NCBI GenBank assembly: GCA_002358575.1
Contig: DEPD01000092.1
Span: forward strand, 1 to 31,521
Direction of reading: 5' to 3'
DNA from: Lachnospiraceae bacterium UBA3401
Lineage (GTDB): Bacteria > Bacillota > Clostridia > Lachnospirales > Lachnospiraceae
DNA: 31,521 bases
Numbering within the stretch: position 1 is the stretch's first letter; each line of letters opens with the position of its first letter. The notes below the pieces were generated by a model, which was not told the DNA's origin, ran no database searches, and worked only from the letters and a program-made list of their open reading frames with translations. The position numbers and the translations under genes were made by a program. Of the stretch, positions 30,301-31,521 are shown in pieces.

Positions 30301-31387
30301 GCAAAATGATGTGCAGCTAAAACCTATCAATAGCACAGAAGTTTTGGTTTATGGTACAGACTATATTATTGGTTACAAGAACAATATTAAAAAGGGAAAA
30401 GCGTCGGTTATTTTTACAGCAAAGCCATCCTCTGGTTATAGCGGCAGTTTTAAAAAGACATTTACTATCAAACCACTATCCCTTGAGACGGGTGATGTTA
30501 TTAAACGCGGTGTTGCTGCGGAAGGATCGCGGTTGGTTTTGACAGAATCAATTCCTTATCGCAAAGGTGGGGCAATGCCTTCTGACAGATTTTCGCTGCG
30601 CGTTGCAAACACAGGCACTGTATTGCAGACAGGAAAAGATTACACAGTAAAGTACAATAATAATACAGAAGTGTCCAATGGAAAGGCATTTATGGTGTTG
30701 AGTGGAAAAGGCAATTTTACAGGAAATATTACCATTTATTACAATATTACAAATGCGTCTCTTTTCCAATTGTATCTGGGAGGCAGCGTCACAGTGACAA
30801 CTACTGCTGCACGCTTTACAAGCAAGATGGTTTATGACAGTGAGATGGAAGACTATTATGACAGGTATGAGAATAAAGAATATACGCCCACTGTCACTGT
30901 AAAAGATGGGAAAAAGACCTTAAAAGAGGGAGAGGATTATGAGATATCCTATTATGGCTGTGCGCAGAATGATGTTAGGGATTGGCAGTCGGCAGCACCC
31001 TATGTGGAGATTCAGAGAATCGGCAATTATGGCGGTATTGACGGCAGAGACGAGGGAGATGTGATTACAAAACCGCTCAGTATTTATCAGAAAAAGCTCT
31101 CGGCAAACACACTCTATATTGTCTATGGACAGGAGGCAGGCTACACTTATACAGGACAGCAGATTACACCGGAAATAACAGTTTATTATGGTAATGCTGC
31201 GGATGTTAGAAAGGCAAGAAATGCAAAAGAAACAAGCGAGGATATCTTGACAACGCCAAAGCCTGATAAAGACGACTATGCGCATGGTGAGCCAATACCT
31301 TATGAATATGGATTGACAAGGCTATATGCATCTAGGGGGAGAGAAGGCGGAAATTATTTGCTAGAGTATGGAGAAAATATTGCGTAG
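27335..31387 (+). pseudogene. Large multi-domain surface protein (Ig-like, MBG and InlB B-type repeats), main body of a broken gene
   Basis: About 1350 codons with the look of a secreted adhesin-like protein. In order there is an N-terminal beta region with GTITAERGDTVYF; an Ig-like repeat with YEGKPVQPAI; an MBG-like domain with DKVYDGMQVTPDPSG and GTYQVSVAIS; a second MBG-like domain; and an InlB B-type repeat near 29110-29340 (DGYVFLGWYKDEKLAQLWDF, TLYAGW). Then come five or more copies of a repeat built as YTGxxLxPxVTV, LxxGKDYxVxYxNN, GxGNFTGxxxxxFxI. The frame first offers a start at GTG 27392, with no ribosome site, so this part is not a complete gene. It lacks a signal peptide, is cut from its N-terminus by a palindrome, and meets an in-frame TAG at 31385-31387. 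No sortase motif is visible. Confidence 0.75.
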
Positions 31388-31504
31388 GGCAAAAATGGCA
31401 CTATCAAATTGACAGGAGTTGGTGGTTGTACAGGAAGCGTCACTGTGAAGTTTACAATTGGCAGGAAACCAATTTACTATGAGGACATAGACAACGAAGA
31501 ATAA
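31388..31504 (+). pseudogene. C-terminal end of the surface protein after an in-frame TAG
   Basis: After TAG the same frame runs 38 more codons, GKNGTIKLTGVGGCTGSVTV to DIDNEE, and ends at TAA. Together with the sequence before the TAG (LLEYGENIA) it completes the same repeat seen upstream (KYNNNTEVSNGKAFMVLSGKG). So the TAG lies in the middle of a domain and is either a nonsense mutation or a read-through site. Confidence 0.7.
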
Positions 31505-31521
31505 TATGATAAAAAACAGAG

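Overview
The window reads as chromosomal DNA of a gut-type Clostridia, most likely Lachnospiraceae. The reasons are moderate-to-low GC, strong GGAGG-type ribosome sites, a glucuronate/xylan-type sugar-acid and glycosidase block, a MATE pump, an Hsp70 plus J-protein pair of the kind found in that family, and a very long Ig-like/MBG-repeat surface protein. I cannot name a genus from sequence alone. I saw no rRNA, tRNA, CRISPR array, phage module or intact transposase.

Layout. (1) 111-4501, all minus strand: a methyl-accepting chemotaxis protein, a Nudix hydrolase, and an overlapping pair made of a Zn-type macrodomain protein and a SirTM-type sirtuin. (2) 4590-4990: remains of two decayed genes and a terminator. 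(3) 5206-14119, plus strand: fructuronate reductase, a 1143-residue GH2 enzyme, a GH3 beta-xylosidase-like enzyme and a lipoprotein alpha/beta hydrolase. This is a hemicellulose and uronate use block. (4) 14265-16835: a MATE transporter convergent with an unrecognised helical protein. (5) 17235-23387: a tight six-gene NAD+ operon. In order it holds nicotinamidase, a divergent PRPP-synthetase-like protein, a nicotinamide phosphoribosyltransferase-like protein, a 112-residue protein of the group often annotated ADP-ribosylation/crystallin J1, glutamine-dependent NAD synthetase, and a Nudix-winged-helix regulator of NrtR type. (6) 23677-26894: an Hsp70 paralogue and a membrane-anchored J-like protein. 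(7) 26896-31504: an XRE regulator running into a broken surface-protein gene.

The most interesting part is the NAD+ operon. A Prs-like protein beside a Nampt-like protein has the layout of the NARP1 pathway described in phages (Adps plus Namat), where ADP-ribose is pyrophosphorylated and joined to nicotinamide to rebuild NAD+ in two steps. Here the pair sits in a chromosomal operon with its own nicotinamidase, NadE and a Nudix regulator. The promoter is bracketed by two copies of an AT-rich palindrome. In the Prs-like protein the catalytic Lys-x-Arg is kept while the loop that should hold the ribose 5-phosphate is changed. Together with the SirTM/macrodomain pair and a second Nudix protein about 13 kb away, the window is rich in NAD+/ADP-ribose chemistry. 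Whether these loci cooperate is inference.

Other points are a family of roughly 151-bp multi-hairpin intergenic elements (2690-2840, 16957-17107, about 23391-23544), a 49-bp tandem duplication that separates the hsp70 stop codon from the J-protein start codon, and a surface-protein gene damaged by a missing start region, a perfect palindrome that shifts the frame, and an in-frame TAG near the end.
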